Assembly (NCBI RefSeq): GCF_003696285.1
Contig: NZ_RFFL01000005.1
Location: forward strand, 55,735 to 119,734
Length of the DNA stretch: 64,000 bases
Direction of reading: 5' to 3'
Origin: Stutzerimonas nitrititolerans
GTDB taxonomy: Bacteria > Pseudomonadota > Gammaproteobacteria > Pseudomonadales > Pseudomonadaceae
How positions within the stretch are numbered: position 1 is the stretch's first letter; each line of letters opens with the position of its first letter. The notes beneath the pieces were generated by a model that worked only from the letters and a program-made list of their open reading frames with translations, was not told the origin of the DNA and searched no databases. The position numbers were made by a program, and so were the translations under genes. This document shows positions 9,733 through 18,844 of the stretch, in pieces.

Positions 9733-10200
9733 TCAAAGCCCCAGCCTGGCCGCAATCGCCCGGTACTGCTCCGCCTGCTGCTCGTCTGCCTTGAGCCCAT
9801 GCCCTCCTCCGGCGTACAGCTGGGCCAGACGAGATGCGGCGAGCGGGTGTCCGGCAGCGGCCGCCAACGCCCACCAGCGGGCGGCTTCGTTGCCATCGGG
9901 GCCGTGCTTGGCATCCTCGCTGAGGCTCACCACGCCCATCTGGTAGGCCGCCTTGGCATCACCGGCTTCGGCCGCCAGACGCAGGAAGCGAACTCCCTCG
10001 CGCTTGGCGCCATAGCCCTGCCCCCGGAAAAGCAGGATATGCCCATAGAAGCTCTGCGCCCGGGTGTCGCCCAGCCCCGCCATTCGCGCGAACTGCCCCT
10101 CCATCCAGCGCCATAGCCGCGGTTGCCGAACGGCCCAGCGCGACTCCATCAGCTTGCGCGCAGTGAAGTAGCCCATGCGGGCACGCAGTTTCAACAGCAT
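9733..10200 (-). CDS. Sel1-like repeat protein
   Basis: 155-residue soluble protein. Sel1/TPR-like helical repeats are visible as GDTRAQSFYGHILLFRGQGY, EAGDAKAAYQMGVVSL and AGHPLAASRLAQLYAGG. Such repeats act in protein-protein contacts; no specific partner can be named. The ATG shares one base with the stop of the preceding gene (TGATG), so it is the last cistron of a three-gene minus-strand unit with the XRE regulator. Confidence 0.75.
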   Translation of the reverse strand: MLLKLRARMGYFTARKLMESRWAVRQPRLWRWMEGQFARMAGLGDTRAQSFYGHILLFRGQGYGAKREGVRFLRLAAEAGDAKAAYQMGVVSLSEDAKHGPDGNEAARWWALAAAAGHPLAASRLAQLYAGGGHGLKADEQQAEQYRAIAARLGL

Positions 10201-10559
10201 CAGGAGATCTCCGGATAGATGAACTCGAACACCCGCGCCACCTCACCGGCATGCCAGGAAGCCGCTGCAGGGCCGTCGGCAGGCCCCGCAAAACGCCCAA
10301 GGCGCGCGACACACTCGAAGAAACCGGTTCGGGGCAAACGGCTCGCGCTCTGGCTGATGACCAGCGCGCTACGCAACGGACGCTCGGCCTGCGCATCGAG
10401 CGCGGCCAGATGTTCGAGCGCCGCTGCCAGCGTCTGCATCGCAGGCGCTGGCAATTGCAAACGCTCCAGCAACGCCCGATAAGTCACCAGATGCCGCTGC
10501 CGCCGCGCACTCTCCAGCTCGTCGAGCAAGGCCTGCCAATGCGGCCGGCTGATGCGCAT
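10200..10559 (-). CDS. Conserved hypothetical protein, 119 aa
   Basis: Small soluble protein, no recognisable catalytic motif; mostly helical, Ala/Leu/Arg rich. I take ATG 10559 (MRISRPHW), since the longer in-frame start at 10595 would overlap the upstream XRE gene. It sits between the XRE regulator and the Sel1 protein with tight spacing, suggesting co-transcription. Function unknown. Confidence 0.6.
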   Translation of the reverse strand: MRISRPHWQALLDELESARRQRHLVTYRALLERLQLPAPAMQTLAAALEHLAALDAQAERPLRSALVISQSASRLPRTGFFECVARLGRFAGPADGPAAASWHAGEVARVFEFIYPEIS

Positions 10560-10576
10560 GGCGGGCGCCTGCTGGC

Positions 10577-10900
10577 TCAAGCGTCGTCTCCCCACCCTGA
10601 AAGCCCTAGGGCCCGTGCCAACGCACGCCGTATGGCCGCATCGGGATCACGTTCCCCAGTCTCGATCAAGCCCAGGTATGCGGGGCTGATGCCCACCGAC
10701 CTGGACAGCGCTTCGAGGCTCATCCCTTGCGCTTCACGCAACACGGTCAATTCGCTGAACTTCGGTGGCGCGGCGACAGGCGTGACTGGTGGCGGAGCGG
10801 CTGCTGGGCGGCCAACTGCATTCAGCAGCGCCTGATAGTCGTCCCAAGGGAGCACCGCATATTCCGGCGCGCCATCGCGCATGATCACCTGAACATTCAT
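10577..10900 (-). CDS. XRE-type helix-turn-helix regulator
   Basis: 107 residues. The N-terminal ~30 residues (MNVQVIMRDGAPEYAVLPW) resemble an antitoxin-like arm followed by a Pro/Ala linker; the C-terminal half is a canonical HTH_3 domain (LTVLREAQGMSLEALSRSVG, then ISPAYLGLIETGERDPD). It is first in a three-gene cluster. A GATTCAC-N5-GTGAATC palindrome just upstream is a likely operator. No toxin-like partner is recognisable downstream, so calling it an antitoxin is not justified. Confidence 0.8.
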   Translation of the reverse strand: MNVQVIMRDGAPEYAVLPWDDYQALLNAVGRPAAAPPPVTPVAAPPKFSELTVLREAQGMSLEALSRSVGISPAYLGLIETGERDPDAAIRRALARALGLSGWGDDA

Positions 10901-10920
10901 CCGCTTGCCTCATTCGCCAT

Positions 10921-10939
10921 GATTCACAGGCCGTGAATC
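10921..10939. promoter_or_regulatory. Palindromic operator candidate for the XRE regulator
   Basis: GATTCAC (10921-10927), a 5-base spacer and GTGAATC (10933-10939) form a perfect inverted repeat 21 bases before the XRE gene's start codon. This is the position expected for an autoregulatory site. Confidence 0.5.
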
Positions 10940-10999
10940 TTAACAGGCTGGGCGCGAAGATTTAGACATAGAAGCGGATCATGAGGCGTAACGGAGGAA

Positions 11000-11461
11000 T
11001 CAACGGTCGCCGCGAGCGTCGGTTGGCGCGGCCATCGGCTCGTCAGGTGCTGGCGCGCGTTCCAGGCTGGCCTGCACTTCTTTCGGCTGTGCTTCTTTCC
11101 AGCGGCGAAACGCCTGCAGTTCCGTCGACCATTTGCGCATCACCCAGCTGAGTACGGCCAGATCATCGATGAACCCCAGCCCGGGGATCCAATCAGGCAC
11201 TGCATCCATGGGCGAAAGGAAATAGAGCAGCCCCGCTACCACAGCGACCAGAGCCGGCTTGCTGATAGCACGATACTCACCTTTCCACCAGGCCACACAG
11301 AGCGCTTGCGACAGCGAAAGATCCTCGCCCAGGCTCTTCAGCCACCCGCCGCCGGAAGACCGCTTGCGAGCCACGGCGATGAGAATGGCAGGCAGGCGCC
11401 CTCGGGAAAGAACGCGTTGCGCCAGCGGCAGATATTTCATCAGATTCCAGGGTACTTTCAT
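11000..11461 (-). CDS. YkvA/DUF1232 family membrane protein
   Basis: 153 residues. The diagnostic segment LYFLSPMDAVPDWIPGLGFIDDL (shown in part: SPMDAVPDWIPGLGFIDD, about residues 82-99) identifies the DUF1232/YkvA family, with one hydrophobic helix just before it. The biochemical role of the family is not established. It stands alone between the XRE cluster and a long non-coding gap. Confidence 0.78.
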   Translation of the reverse strand: MKVPWNLMKYLPLAQRVLSRGRLPAILIAVARKRSSGGGWLKSLGEDLSLSQALCVAWWKGEYRAISKPALVAVVAGLLYFLSPMDAVPDWIPGLGFIDDLAVLSWVMRKWSTELQAFRRWKEAQPKEVQASLERAPAPDEPMAAPTDARGDR

Positions 11462-12014
11462 GACAAATCGCTCGCTAAGGCCCGTACCCTTTGGCTTCCA
11501 GGGTTATCCACAAAAGTTGTGGATAAGTCTGTGAGCAAAGTATGGATGAGCGCCGCAAACGCCCGGCTGATGCGGGCTCCCTACAGATCGACGCCTTTTT
11601 ACTCACTACAAATTAACTATTAAAAATCAATCACTTACGAAAAAAGGCAACTCACATCGCCCTGAAGGAATAAACCCGGCCTTCTCAACGTCCCGAATGT
11701 GCATAACCGAAGCATGTCAATTCCTTTTTTCGCCAGTTTGGCTATTTTCCGCCAGCCGCAAGCAGCGTTTCACTACTGTTTCAGCCAGTCATCAACCGAC
11801 CGAACAGTCCGTTGAAAACCCGATGACCATGCCTAGAGGACAGCCGACGACGGCCAATCGTTCGAGCAACCATACATGCCGTCCAGTGCGCCGGAGCGAG
11901 CGACGCCTGGATACCGCTACGGATCCCAGCCTTGGAAGCGATCGGTACAGCGGCTGGTGAAACGACAAGGGCCGATCGATTGATCGGCCCTTGCATCAGA
12001 GCTGCTGGGAAGAA
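11462..12014. other. 553-base intergenic region with DnaA-box palindrome and AT-rich stretch
   Basis: No ORF here has a convincing protein or ribosome site. TTATCCACA (11504-11512) and its exact complement TGTGGATAA (11518-11526) are separated by 5 bases; each equals the DnaA-box consensus. An AT-rich stretch (about 11600-11660, including ATTAACTATTAAAAATC) follows within 80 bases. The remainder to 11966 looks featureless. Confidence 0.6.
11967..11993 (-). terminator. Hairpin terminator after the ComEA-like gene
   Basis: AAGGGCCGATC (11967-11977) pairs with GATCGGCCCTT (11982-11992). Read on the minus strand it follows the stop codon of the ComEA-like gene and is trailed by GTCGTTTC, a modest U-tract. 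Confidence 0.65.
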
Positions 12015-12335
12015 TCAGTTGAGACTAAGCTTGCCTCGATTCTTTTCCAGGGTGGCGGCACCGATACCCTTCACTTCAAGCAGCTCGTCGACAGAAGTGA
12101 ACGGGCCGTGCGCGTCACGATACTGGACGATTGCCCTGGCCTTGGTCGCACCGATACCGGTCAGTTCGCGGGTCAGGGTTTCAGCATCGGCAGTGTTGAG
12201 GTTGATCGCGCCTGTTTCGATTACGGCACCTGGGCTGGTATCGACCGGCTCGGATTGGGTGGCGGCCGCATGGCCTGAGAGGGAAACGCTGGTCAGCAGT
12301 GCGAAGGCAACTGCCGAAAGAAAGGCTTTGCTCAT
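12015..12335 (-). CDS. ComEA-like helix-hairpin-helix protein
   Basis: 106-residue exported protein: signal peptide about 1-24 ([18 protein letters not shown]), then a helix-hairpin-helix domain with [19 protein letters not shown] and [15 protein letters not shown], which in ComEA binds double-stranded DNA non-specifically in the periplasm. In naturally transformable pseudomonads such proteins take part in DNA uptake, but stand-alone ComEA homologues are common and the role here is inference. Monocistronic by context. Confidence 0.85.
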   Translation of the reverse strand: MSKAFLSAVAFALLTSVSLSGHAAATQSEPVDTSPGAVIETGAINLNTADAETLTRELTGIGATKARAIVQYRDAHGPFTSVDELLEVKGIGAATLEKNRGKLSLN

Positions 12336-12466
12336 GAGTCATGTCCTTATGTTGAGTGTGTCTCAGCGCGGTACATCCTTGCCCCGCGCGCCGTCCAATC
12401 TAATCGGCCACACCTCCATGTCAAACCATGACGCGGCGTTTTGTGAGCCCCGCCGCGCTTTTCAGT

Positions 12467-13738
12467 TCATCGCATGGAATTGAACAGGTTGAGACTGCTG
12501 ATCTTCACGTAGCTCTGCTGCGCCGCCTCGAGGATGATGGTCTGGAACGAGAGCCGTGACAGCGCCTCGGCGTAATCCAGCTCGCGCAAGTCGGCCTGCA
12601 CCGATTTGTTCACCAGCGCCACGTCTTCGTTGTCGGTCAGGGTGGATTCGATCACGTTCAGTCGTGCGCCGATATTGCCCCGCGCGGCATCCACGCTGAC
12701 CATGCCATGGTCGAGGTTGGTCAGGCTCACCGCCACCGAGTCGCGAATGTCGGCGTTGCTGGAGGACGGGTCTTCCAGGGTCTTGCGCAGGTTGGCGATG
12801 GTGCCCAGGATGCCCTGCTTCTGCGCCGACGGATCCAGGGTGACTTCTATCGACTCCCCACCGGTCGGCATGCCATCGAACTTGATCATCACGCCACGGA
12901 AAACCAGCTCGTCCGCCGTTTCCCCATCAGCGTCGACCGAGCCCGAGGCGAGCACCAGGTCGGGATCGATGGGTGGGTTGGCGAAATCCGGGGCGGCCGC
13001 CAGGTCATAGACGACGTACTCGCTCTCAGAAGTGAAATGCACACCCACCCCTGCCGCCGGAAACGCCGGGTTTCCCGCGATGGCCACCTCGTCCTGTACC
13101 AGAGGCGCGGAAACGCTCAAGGTCGAGCCAGGCGCCGCACCCGAACTGTCGACTTCGCTCCTGTAGCGCCCCGCGTTGGTGACGTTCTCGAATACCGCCT
13201 TGCCGCTGTCGCTGATGGCGATGCTCAGCGAACTGGCGATCTGCAGTTTGCGCTGGCCCTCGTCACCCTGGTAGCTGTAGCTGCCGTCGGCGGCGCGCAC
13301 GAAAGGCTGCGTCTTGCCCTGGAAGCCGGAGAACAGGTACTCGCCGCGCGCATTGCGGGTATTCATCAGCGACAGCAGCTCGTCCTCGCGCTCACTCAGC
13401 TCGGCGGCGATGGACTGGCGATCCTCCGCCGAGAGAGAGCCGTTGCCGGCGCGCAAGGCCAGCTCGCGCACGCGCAGCAACACGGTATTTACCGAGTTGA
13501 GCGTCACTTCCTCCTGGGTCAGGCTGCTGTCCGCCGCCGTCAGGTTGGCGTTGTACTGGTTGAGCACGTTCTGCTGCTGTTCGAGCTGCAGCAGGCGCAC
13601 CGATGCGACCGGGTCGTCGGCCGGCGTGAGGATACGGTTGCCGGTGCTGATCTGCTCCTGGGTGCGCGTAACGTTGGAGTAGTTGCGCTGCAGTCCGGTG
13701 ACGCCGTTGTTGAAGGCTTGCAAGGTCGAGATGCGCAT
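12467..13738 (-). CDS. flgL: Flagellar hook-filament junction protein FlgL (HAP3)
   Basis: 423 residues. The N-terminus MRISTLQAFNNGVTGLQRNY and the C-terminal helix (LQADLRELDY... QSYVKISSLNLFNSMR) show the flagellin-like coiled-coil termini that pair in the assembled structure. The central variable domain is larger than in enterobacterial FlgL. It is the last gene of the flgF-flgL run, 11 bases after flgK. Confidence 0.95.
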   Translation of the reverse strand: MRISTLQAFNNGVTGLQRNYSNVTRTQEQISTGNRILTPADDPVASVRLLQLEQQQNVLNQYNANLTAADSSLTQEEVTLNSVNTVLLRVRELALRAGNGSLSAEDRQSIAAELSEREDELLSLMNTRNARGEYLFSGFQGKTQPFVRAADGSYSYQGDEGQRKLQIASSLSIAISDSGKAVFENVTNAGRYRSEVDSSGAAPGSTLSVSAPLVQDEVAIAGNPAFPAAGVGVHFTSESEYVVYDLAAAPDFANPPIDPDLVLASGSVDADGETADELVFRGVMIKFDGMPTGGESIEVTLDPSAQKQGILGTIANLRKTLEDPSSSNADIRDSVAVSLTNLDHGMVSVDAARGNIGARLNVIESTLTDNEDVALVNKSVQADLRELDYAEALSRLSFQTIILEAAQQSYVKISSLNLFNSMR

Positions 13739-13749
13739 GGGCGGGCCTG

Positions 13750-15804
13750 TTACCTGAAGGAGCTGATCAATGTATCGAACAAGGAGCGGGCAACTTGAAT
13801 GATCTGTGCCGAGGCGTTGTAGTACTGCTCGAACTTGATCAGGTTGGCCGCCTCTTCGTCGAGGTTCACCGCCGACAACGAATCTCGATTGTCGGTCGCC
13901 TGCTTGAGGATGGCGCCGGTCGCTTCGTTGTCCATCCGCGCCTGCGCCGTCAGGGTGCCGACCCGCTCGACCAGTTCGCCATAGCCGTCGGTGAAGCTGA
14001 AGCCCGAGCCGGCGACGGAACCGTCGACGCCGACGGTCTGCTTGCTCTGCAGGTCGGCCAGCTTCAGCGCATTGCGGTTATCCGATACGCCGCTCTGGTT
14101 GAAGGTGAGCGAGAAGCTGTCGCCCGTCTGCGGCCGTCCACTGACGCTGAAATCGAACTGGTAGGTCTCTCCCGAGGCCCCCGTATAGGCCAGCCGCACG
14201 GAGTTGCTGTTGCCGGACTGGAGCGTCGGAGCCGTTGTCAGCGGATTGCCGTTTTCATCCACATAAGACCAGCCGGCCGGCAAAGAGCCTGCATCGGTCA
14301 GGGTATAGCTACCGTCGGCGTTGACGGTTGCCGTCAACTCCAATCCGCTGCCGAAGGCTGCATTGAGTTCGGCAAGGTCGATGGGTGAAGGCGCGGACAC
14401 CATGTCCGGCTGGCTGATCGCGCCGGTACCGGCGTTCTGCAGGTTGCTCTCGGCGCGCACCGGCGACGCGAAGGCGAGCTGGTCGGCCTGGTCGAGGATG
14501 GCGCTGATGTCGGTGGCGCCGCGACGCGTAGGTTGCAGGGTGAACTTGTCGCCGGCCGCAGGTGCCGGTGTTCCCGGGACGATTTGGAAACCCTGGTCAC
14601 GACCATTCTTGTCGGTGATGCTCAGGGTGCCGTCCGCAGCGGCGGTAACCGTCATGGGCTGGTTGTCGCTCAACCGCCGGACCTTGTAGCTGGTACCGTC
14701 ATACTCCATCAGGTAGTCGCTGGTGGTCAGCTGGCTGGTGTCGGTGATGTTCAGCGCCGGCTGCGCGCTGCTGCTGTTGCCGGAGAAGGCGTTGACACGG
14801 AGCTTCGCCAGCGCCGGATCGTTGTAATCTCCGAACAACGCCGAGCCCACCTGCCCCTTCAGGTCCAGACCCTGCCCCAGCTGGCTGTTGATCTGATCAC
14901 TGACCGCCAGCGCCAGCCGCCCCAGCGAGTTCATGGTCGAGTCCAGCACTTCCTCGCGGTAACGGATCAGGCCACCCAGCTCGCCGCCGGTGATCTGTGA
15001 GGTGATGCCCTGCCGCGAGCCGCCACTGATGAACTGCACCTCGTGGCGATTGGGATCGCCCTGCCCTGGCACGACCTCCAGTCGCGCCACGCTGCTGCCC
15101 ACCACCAGCGGCTGGCCGCTGCCGATGAAGATGTTGAAACTGCTGTCGTCCTGCGGGACCACGGTCACGCCGATGTAGGAAGAAAGCTGACGCACCGCTT
15201 CGTCGCGGGCATCGAGCAGGTCGTTCGGCTGCTTGCCGTTGGCGGCCGCGACGGCGATCGCCTCGTTCAGGCTGCCGATGCTGCCAGCCAACCGGTTGAC
15301 CTGATCGGTGACCGCGGCCATCTGCTTGTTGGTGAAGCTGTTCTGCTCGGAAAGTCGGTCATACACGGTGTTGAAGCGCCGCGCCAAGCCTTCGGCCTCG
15401 GCCAGCACCAACTGGCGCGCGGGAATGTTGGCCGGGTCCTCGGCGGCGGTCTGCAGCGCGGAGAAGAAGCTCTGTAGCGAGGGCGTGATACCGGTCGTGC
15501 TGCCGGCCAGCAGCGAGTCGAGCTGGTCGATCTGGCTCTTGTAGGCCGCGACGTCGCTGTTCAAGGCGGTGCTGCTGCGCACCTGGTTGGTAAGGAATTC
15601 GCTATAGGTTCGGCGAACGTCCACCAGGGTCGTGCCGGAGCCGATATAACCGGCGCCGCTGAACTGCGGCGACGTGGTGGCCTGGCTGGCATTCTGCCGG
15701 CTGAAACCCGGCGTGTTGACGTTGGTGATGTTGTGGCCGGTAATCGACAGTTGGGTCTTGCTGGCGCTCAGGCCCGAGAGGCCGATATTCAACAGGTCAG
15801 CCAT
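13750..15804 (-). CDS. flgK: Flagellar hook-associated protein FlgK (HAP1)
   Basis: 684 residues; first of the two junction proteins between hook and filament. The N-terminal rod-type motif (ADLLNIGLSGLSASKTQLSI, then GHNITNVNTPGFSRQ) and the C-terminal helix (NLDEEAANLIKFEQYYNASAQ) are the conserved ends of axial proteins. The mid-region is a large, Ser/Thr/Gly-rich, presumably surface-exposed domain. Two bases separate it from flgJ. Confidence 0.96.
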   Translation of the reverse strand: MADLLNIGLSGLSASKTQLSITGHNITNVNTPGFSRQNASQATTSPQFSGAGYIGSGTTLVDVRRTYSEFLTNQVRSSTALNSDVAAYKSQIDQLDSLLAGSTTGITPSLQSFFSALQTAAEDPANIPARQLVLAEAEGLARRFNTVYDRLSEQNSFTNKQMAAVTDQVNRLAGSIGSLNEAIAVAAANGKQPNDLLDARDEAVRQLSSYIGVTVVPQDDSSFNIFIGSGQPLVVGSSVARLEVVPGQGDPNRHEVQFISGGSRQGITSQITGGELGGLIRYREEVLDSTMNSLGRLALAVSDQINSQLGQGLDLKGQVGSALFGDYNDPALAKLRVNAFSGNSSSAQPALNITDTSQLTTSDYLMEYDGTSYKVRRLSDNQPMTVTAAADGTLSITDKNGRDQGFQIVPGTPAPAAGDKFTLQPTRRGATDISAILDQADQLAFASPVRAESNLQNAGTGAISQPDMVSAPSPIDLAELNAAFGSGLELTATVNADGSYTLTDAGSLPAGWSYVDENGNPLTTAPTLQSGNSNSVRLAYTGASGETYQFDFSVSGRPQTGDSFSLTFNQSGVSDNRNALKLADLQSKQTVGVDGSVAGSGFSFTDGYGELVERVGTLTAQARMDNEATGAILKQATDNRDSLSAVNLDEEAANLIKFEQYYNASAQIIQVARSLFDTLISSFR

Positions 15805-15806
15805 GA

Positions 15807-16991
15807 TTAGCCTCTGGTCCGCATGGCCGGCGCCGTACTGGCGTCAGCGATGGTTTGATAGGTTTGTACCTTGCGCGCGATCTGGTTGATTTTGCGTGCA
15901 TATTGCGGGTCGGTCGCATAACCGGCCCGCTGCAATTCACTGACGAAGCGCTCGGAGTCGCCGGTCGTGCTCGCCACCTGGATCGCCTTCGAATAACGGT
16001 CGTTGCTCTCCAGCAACCTCACGTAATCGTTGAAGCTCTGCTCGAACGAATCGTAGGCACGAAAGCCCGCCTTCTCGCGGGTGGCGTTGCCGTTGACGTA
16101 CTCGGTCGTCATCACGGTTGCCGAGGCGCCTTTCCAGCCGGTGGCCTTGATGCCGAACAGGTTGTGGCTGTTGCTGCCATCCTGCTGACGGATCATGGAT
16201 TTGCCCCAGCCGGTTTCCAGCGCGGCCTGAGCCACCAGGAAACGTGCTTCCACGCCGAGCCGCTCGGCGGCCTTTTCCGCCATGGGCAGCATGGTGGCGA
16301 TGAATTCGGCCGGCGAGCTGAAATGCTTCTTGCCGGGAACGGCCGGCTCGGCGGTCGACACACCGTTGATGGTCAGCGGCTTGTCCTGCGGTGCGGCGAA
16401 GGCGGTGGCCGGCTTCCAGTCCATGTCGACCAGGGGTTGCGACTGCCCAGCCTGGCTGACCGCGGGGGCCGAAGCGGCCGCCTCGGCCATCGCCTGTACG
16501 GCAAGCTTGCCCGGCAAGGAAAGGCGACGCTGATTGAGCAAGGCAACGTCATTGCGGCTTGCCTCTGCCGGCACCGCCGCGGTATTGGGGTTGCTCGCCC
16601 ATTTCGCCCCGGCGGTTTGCGCCACCTGGTCGAAGGGGTTGGGTTTGGTGCTGACCTCTTTCTGCTTGGTCAGCTGGCGAATCAGCACTTCGGCCAGGCC
16701 TACACCACCGCCCTCGCGCGACAGCGTGACCGACAGCTGCTGATCGTGCATGTCCTGGTACTGCTTGCTGGCCTGGCTGTTGAAGGGGTTGTCTTTGGAC
16801 AGCACCTCGGTAGCCGAACGCATCGACTTGAGCATCTCGTTGAGAAACAGCGACTCGAACTCCTGCGCCACCTTGCGCACGTTCTCCTCGCCGTCGCGAT
16901 CCTTGCCCACCTTCAGCTGGTTGAGGCGATTGAGGTCCGAGTAGCTGCCGCTGTCGAGGCTGCGCTGGCCGAGGCCCAGTCGATTTTCCAT
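15807..16991 (-). CDS. flgJ: Flagellar rod assembly protein / peptidoglycan hydrolase FlgJ
   Basis: 394-residue dual-function protein. Residues ~30-110 are the rod-capping domain (KVAQEFESLFLNEMLKSMRS); after a low-complexity linker, the C-terminal ~155 residues are a GH73 glucosaminidase domain (FLVAQAALETGWGKS with the catalytic Glu; SHNLFGIKATGWKG). It opens peptidoglycan for rod passage in the periplasm. It lies between flgI and flgK. Confidence 0.95.
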   Translation of the reverse strand: MENRLGLGQRSLDSGSYSDLNRLNQLKVGKDRDGEENVRKVAQEFESLFLNEMLKSMRSATEVLSKDNPFNSQASKQYQDMHDQQLSVTLSREGGGVGLAEVLIRQLTKQKEVSTKPNPFDQVAQTAGAKWASNPNTAAVPAEASRNDVALLNQRRLSLPGKLAVQAMAEAAASAPAVSQAGQSQPLVDMDWKPATAFAAPQDKPLTINGVSTAEPAVPGKKHFSSPAEFIATMLPMAEKAAERLGVEARFLVAQAALETGWGKSMIRQQDGSNSHNLFGIKATGWKGASATVMTTEYVNGNATREKAGFRAYDSFEQSFNDYVRLLESNDRYSKAIQVASTTGDSERFVSELQRAGYATDPQYARKINQIARKVQTYQTIADASTAPAMRTRG

Positions 16992-17000
16992 CTGCTGTCC

Positions 17001-18107
17001 TTAGATCACGATCAGGTCGGCTTGCAGAGCGCCGGCTTGCTTGAGCGCCTCGAGAATGGCCATCAGGTCGCCTGGCGCCGCCCCCACCTGATTGACCGCA
17101 CGAACAATTTCGTCAAGCGTCGTACCGGGGCCGAACTTGAACATCGGCTTGGCTTCCTGCTCGGCACTGACCCTGGAATTGGGCACCACGACGGTCTGTC
17201 CATCCGAGAAGGGGTTGGGCTGGCTGACCTGCGGATCTTCGGAAATCGTGACGGTCAGGCTGCCGTGGGTCACCGCCGCCGGCTGTACCCGCACGTTCTG
17301 GCCGATGACGATGGTCCCGGTGCGCGAATTGATGATCACCTTGGCCACGGCCTGGCCGACCTCCACCTCCAAATTCTCCAGGATCGACAGGTAATCCACC
17401 CGCTGGCTGGGATCCAGCGGCGCGCTGATGCTCACCGAGCCACCATCGAGCGCCTGCGCCACGCCCGGCCCGAGCAGGTCGTTGATCTGGTCGACGATGT
17501 TCTTCGCCGTGGTGAAGTCCGGACGGTTGAGGTTCAGCGTCAGCGTGTTGCCTTGGTTGAAGGCGCTGGGCACCGGACGTTCGACCGTCGCACCGCCCGG
17601 GATACGGCCGGCCGAGGGGACGTTGACGGTAATGCGCGAGCCATCGGCCCCACCAGCGTCGAAGCCGCCGACCACCAGGTTGCCCTGGGCAATGGCATAG
17701 ACGTTGCCGTCGATCCCTTTCAACGGCGCCATCAACAGGCTGCCGCCACGCAGGCTCTTGGCGTTGCCGATGGACGAAACCGTGATGTCGATGGTCTGGC
17801 CCGGCTTGGCGAACGGCGGCAAGTCCGCGTGAATGGAAACCGCCGCGACGTTCTTCAGCTGGACGTTGCCACCCGCCGGCACCTTGATGCCGAACTGCGC
17901 CAGCATGTTGTTGAAGGTCTGCACCGTGAACGGCGTTTGCGTGGTCTGGTCACCGCTGCCGTTGAGGCCGACCACCAGGCCGTAGCCAACCAGCTGGTTG
18001 GTCCGTACGCCGCTGATGGTGGCGATGTCCTTCAGTCGCTCGGCCTGAACCGGCGCTGCCGCCAGGGCCACGAGCATCATCACGACGAGCGCATTGAGTA
18101 CTTTCAT
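17001..18107 (-). CDS. flgI: Flagellar P-ring protein FlgI
   Basis: 368-residue periplasmic protein that forms the P ring around the rod at the peptidoglycan layer. The signal peptide is [22 protein letters not shown]; the mature protein starts [20 protein letters not shown], highly conserved in FlgI. ATG 18107 is chosen over an upstream in-frame ATG because it begins the signal peptide exactly. It lies 13 bases from flgH. Confidence 0.97.
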   Translation of the reverse strand: MKVLNALVVMMLVALAAAPVQAERLKDIATISGVRTNQLVGYGLVVGLNGSGDQTTQTPFTVQTFNNMLAQFGIKVPAGGNVQLKNVAAVSIHADLPPFAKPGQTIDITVSSIGNAKSLRGGSLLMAPLKGIDGNVYAIAQGNLVVGGFDAGGADGSRITVNVPSAGRIPGGATVERPVPSAFNQGNTLTLNLNRPDFTTAKNIVDQINDLLGPGVAQALDGGSVSISAPLDPSQRVDYLSILENLEVEVGQAVAKVIINSRTGTIVIGQNVRVQPAAVTHGSLTVTISEDPQVSQPNPFSDGQTVVVPNSRVSAEQEAKPMFKFGPGTTLDEIVRAVNQVGAAPGDLMAILEALKQAGALQADLIVI

Positions 18108-18120
18108 CGCCAGCACCTGC

Positions 18121-18816
18121 TCAGAACGGCCACAACGGGCTGATGAAGAAACGATCCAGCCAACCTGGCTGGCTTGCATCGGCGAAGGCACCCGTTCCCG
18201 AGTAGGTGATGCGAGCGTCGGCGATACGTGTGGAAGGCACCGTATTGTCGGTGGCGATGTCGTCCGAACGGACCAGGCCGGCGATGCGCACCAGCTCGTC
18301 ACCGGTGTTGAGCGTCATCCATTTTTCCCCACGAACCGCCAGGATGCCGTTAGGCAGCACCTCGGAAACGGTCACCGTAATCGAACCGGAGAGGCTGTTG
18401 CTCTGCCCCGCCTGCCCCGAGCCGGAGGTATCGCGCGAGGCATCATATTCGGCACCCAGGCTCATGCTGTTGCCGGTCAGCGGATTGGCCATCGATACGG
18501 CACCGCCGAACAGCGAACCCAGGCCGATGTTGGCGCTGCTGTCCTTGGATATCTTCGAGTTCGAGTTCTTGCTCGCCTGGGTCTTCTCATTGAGCGTAAT
18601 GGTGATGATGTCGCCCACCCGGTAGGCCTTGCGGTCGTCGAAGAGGTATGTCTCGAAACCCGCCTGATAGATGGCACCGTTGTTCTGCGCAGCCGGCAGT
18701 GGCGTTCGCGGCAGCACCGGCGCGTAATAGGGGTCGTCCGGCTTGGGCGCAGGCGCCACGCAGCCGCCCAGCACAGCGGCGGACATCAGCAGGAGGAAAC
18801 TCGACAAGCGACGCAT
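18121..18816 (-). CDS. flgH: Flagellar L-ring lipoprotein FlgH
   Basis: 231 residues. The lipobox [10 protein letters not shown] gives lipidated Cys at about residue 18; the mature protein forms the outer-membrane L ring. FlgH-typical stretches include [19 protein letters not shown] and [23 protein letters not shown] lies 5 bases before ATG 18816, which favours this start over ATG 18834. Confidence 0.96.
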   Translation of the reverse strand: MRRLSSFLLLMSAAVLGGCVAPAPKPDDPYYAPVLPRTPLPAAQNNGAIYQAGFETYLFDDRKAYRVGDIITITLNEKTQASKNSNSKISKDSSANIGLGSLFGGAVSMANPLTGNSMSLGAEYDASRDTSGSGQAGQSNSLSGSITVTVSEVLPNGILAVRGEKWMTLNTGDELVRIAGLVRSDDIATDNTVPSTRIADARITYSGTGAFADASQPGWLDRFFISPLWPF

Positions 18817-18844
18817 ATTCACCTCAATCAGCAACGGCGTTCGA

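Noticed and set aside
10577..10900. XRE gene as antitoxin of a toxin-antitoxin pair
   Set aside because: Neither the 119-aa protein nor the Sel1 protein resembles a known toxin; only the arm is antitoxin-like.
11697..11960. 87-codon plus-strand ORF in the 11.5-12 kb gap
   Set aside because: No ribosome site, basic/Ser-rich low-quality translation, overlapped by an opposite ORF of similar size; typical random ORF.
12429..12462. Hairpin GCGGCG...CGCCGC after flgL as a terminator
   Set aside because: The stem is only about six pairs with a long loop, and the T-run is on the wrong strand for flgL.
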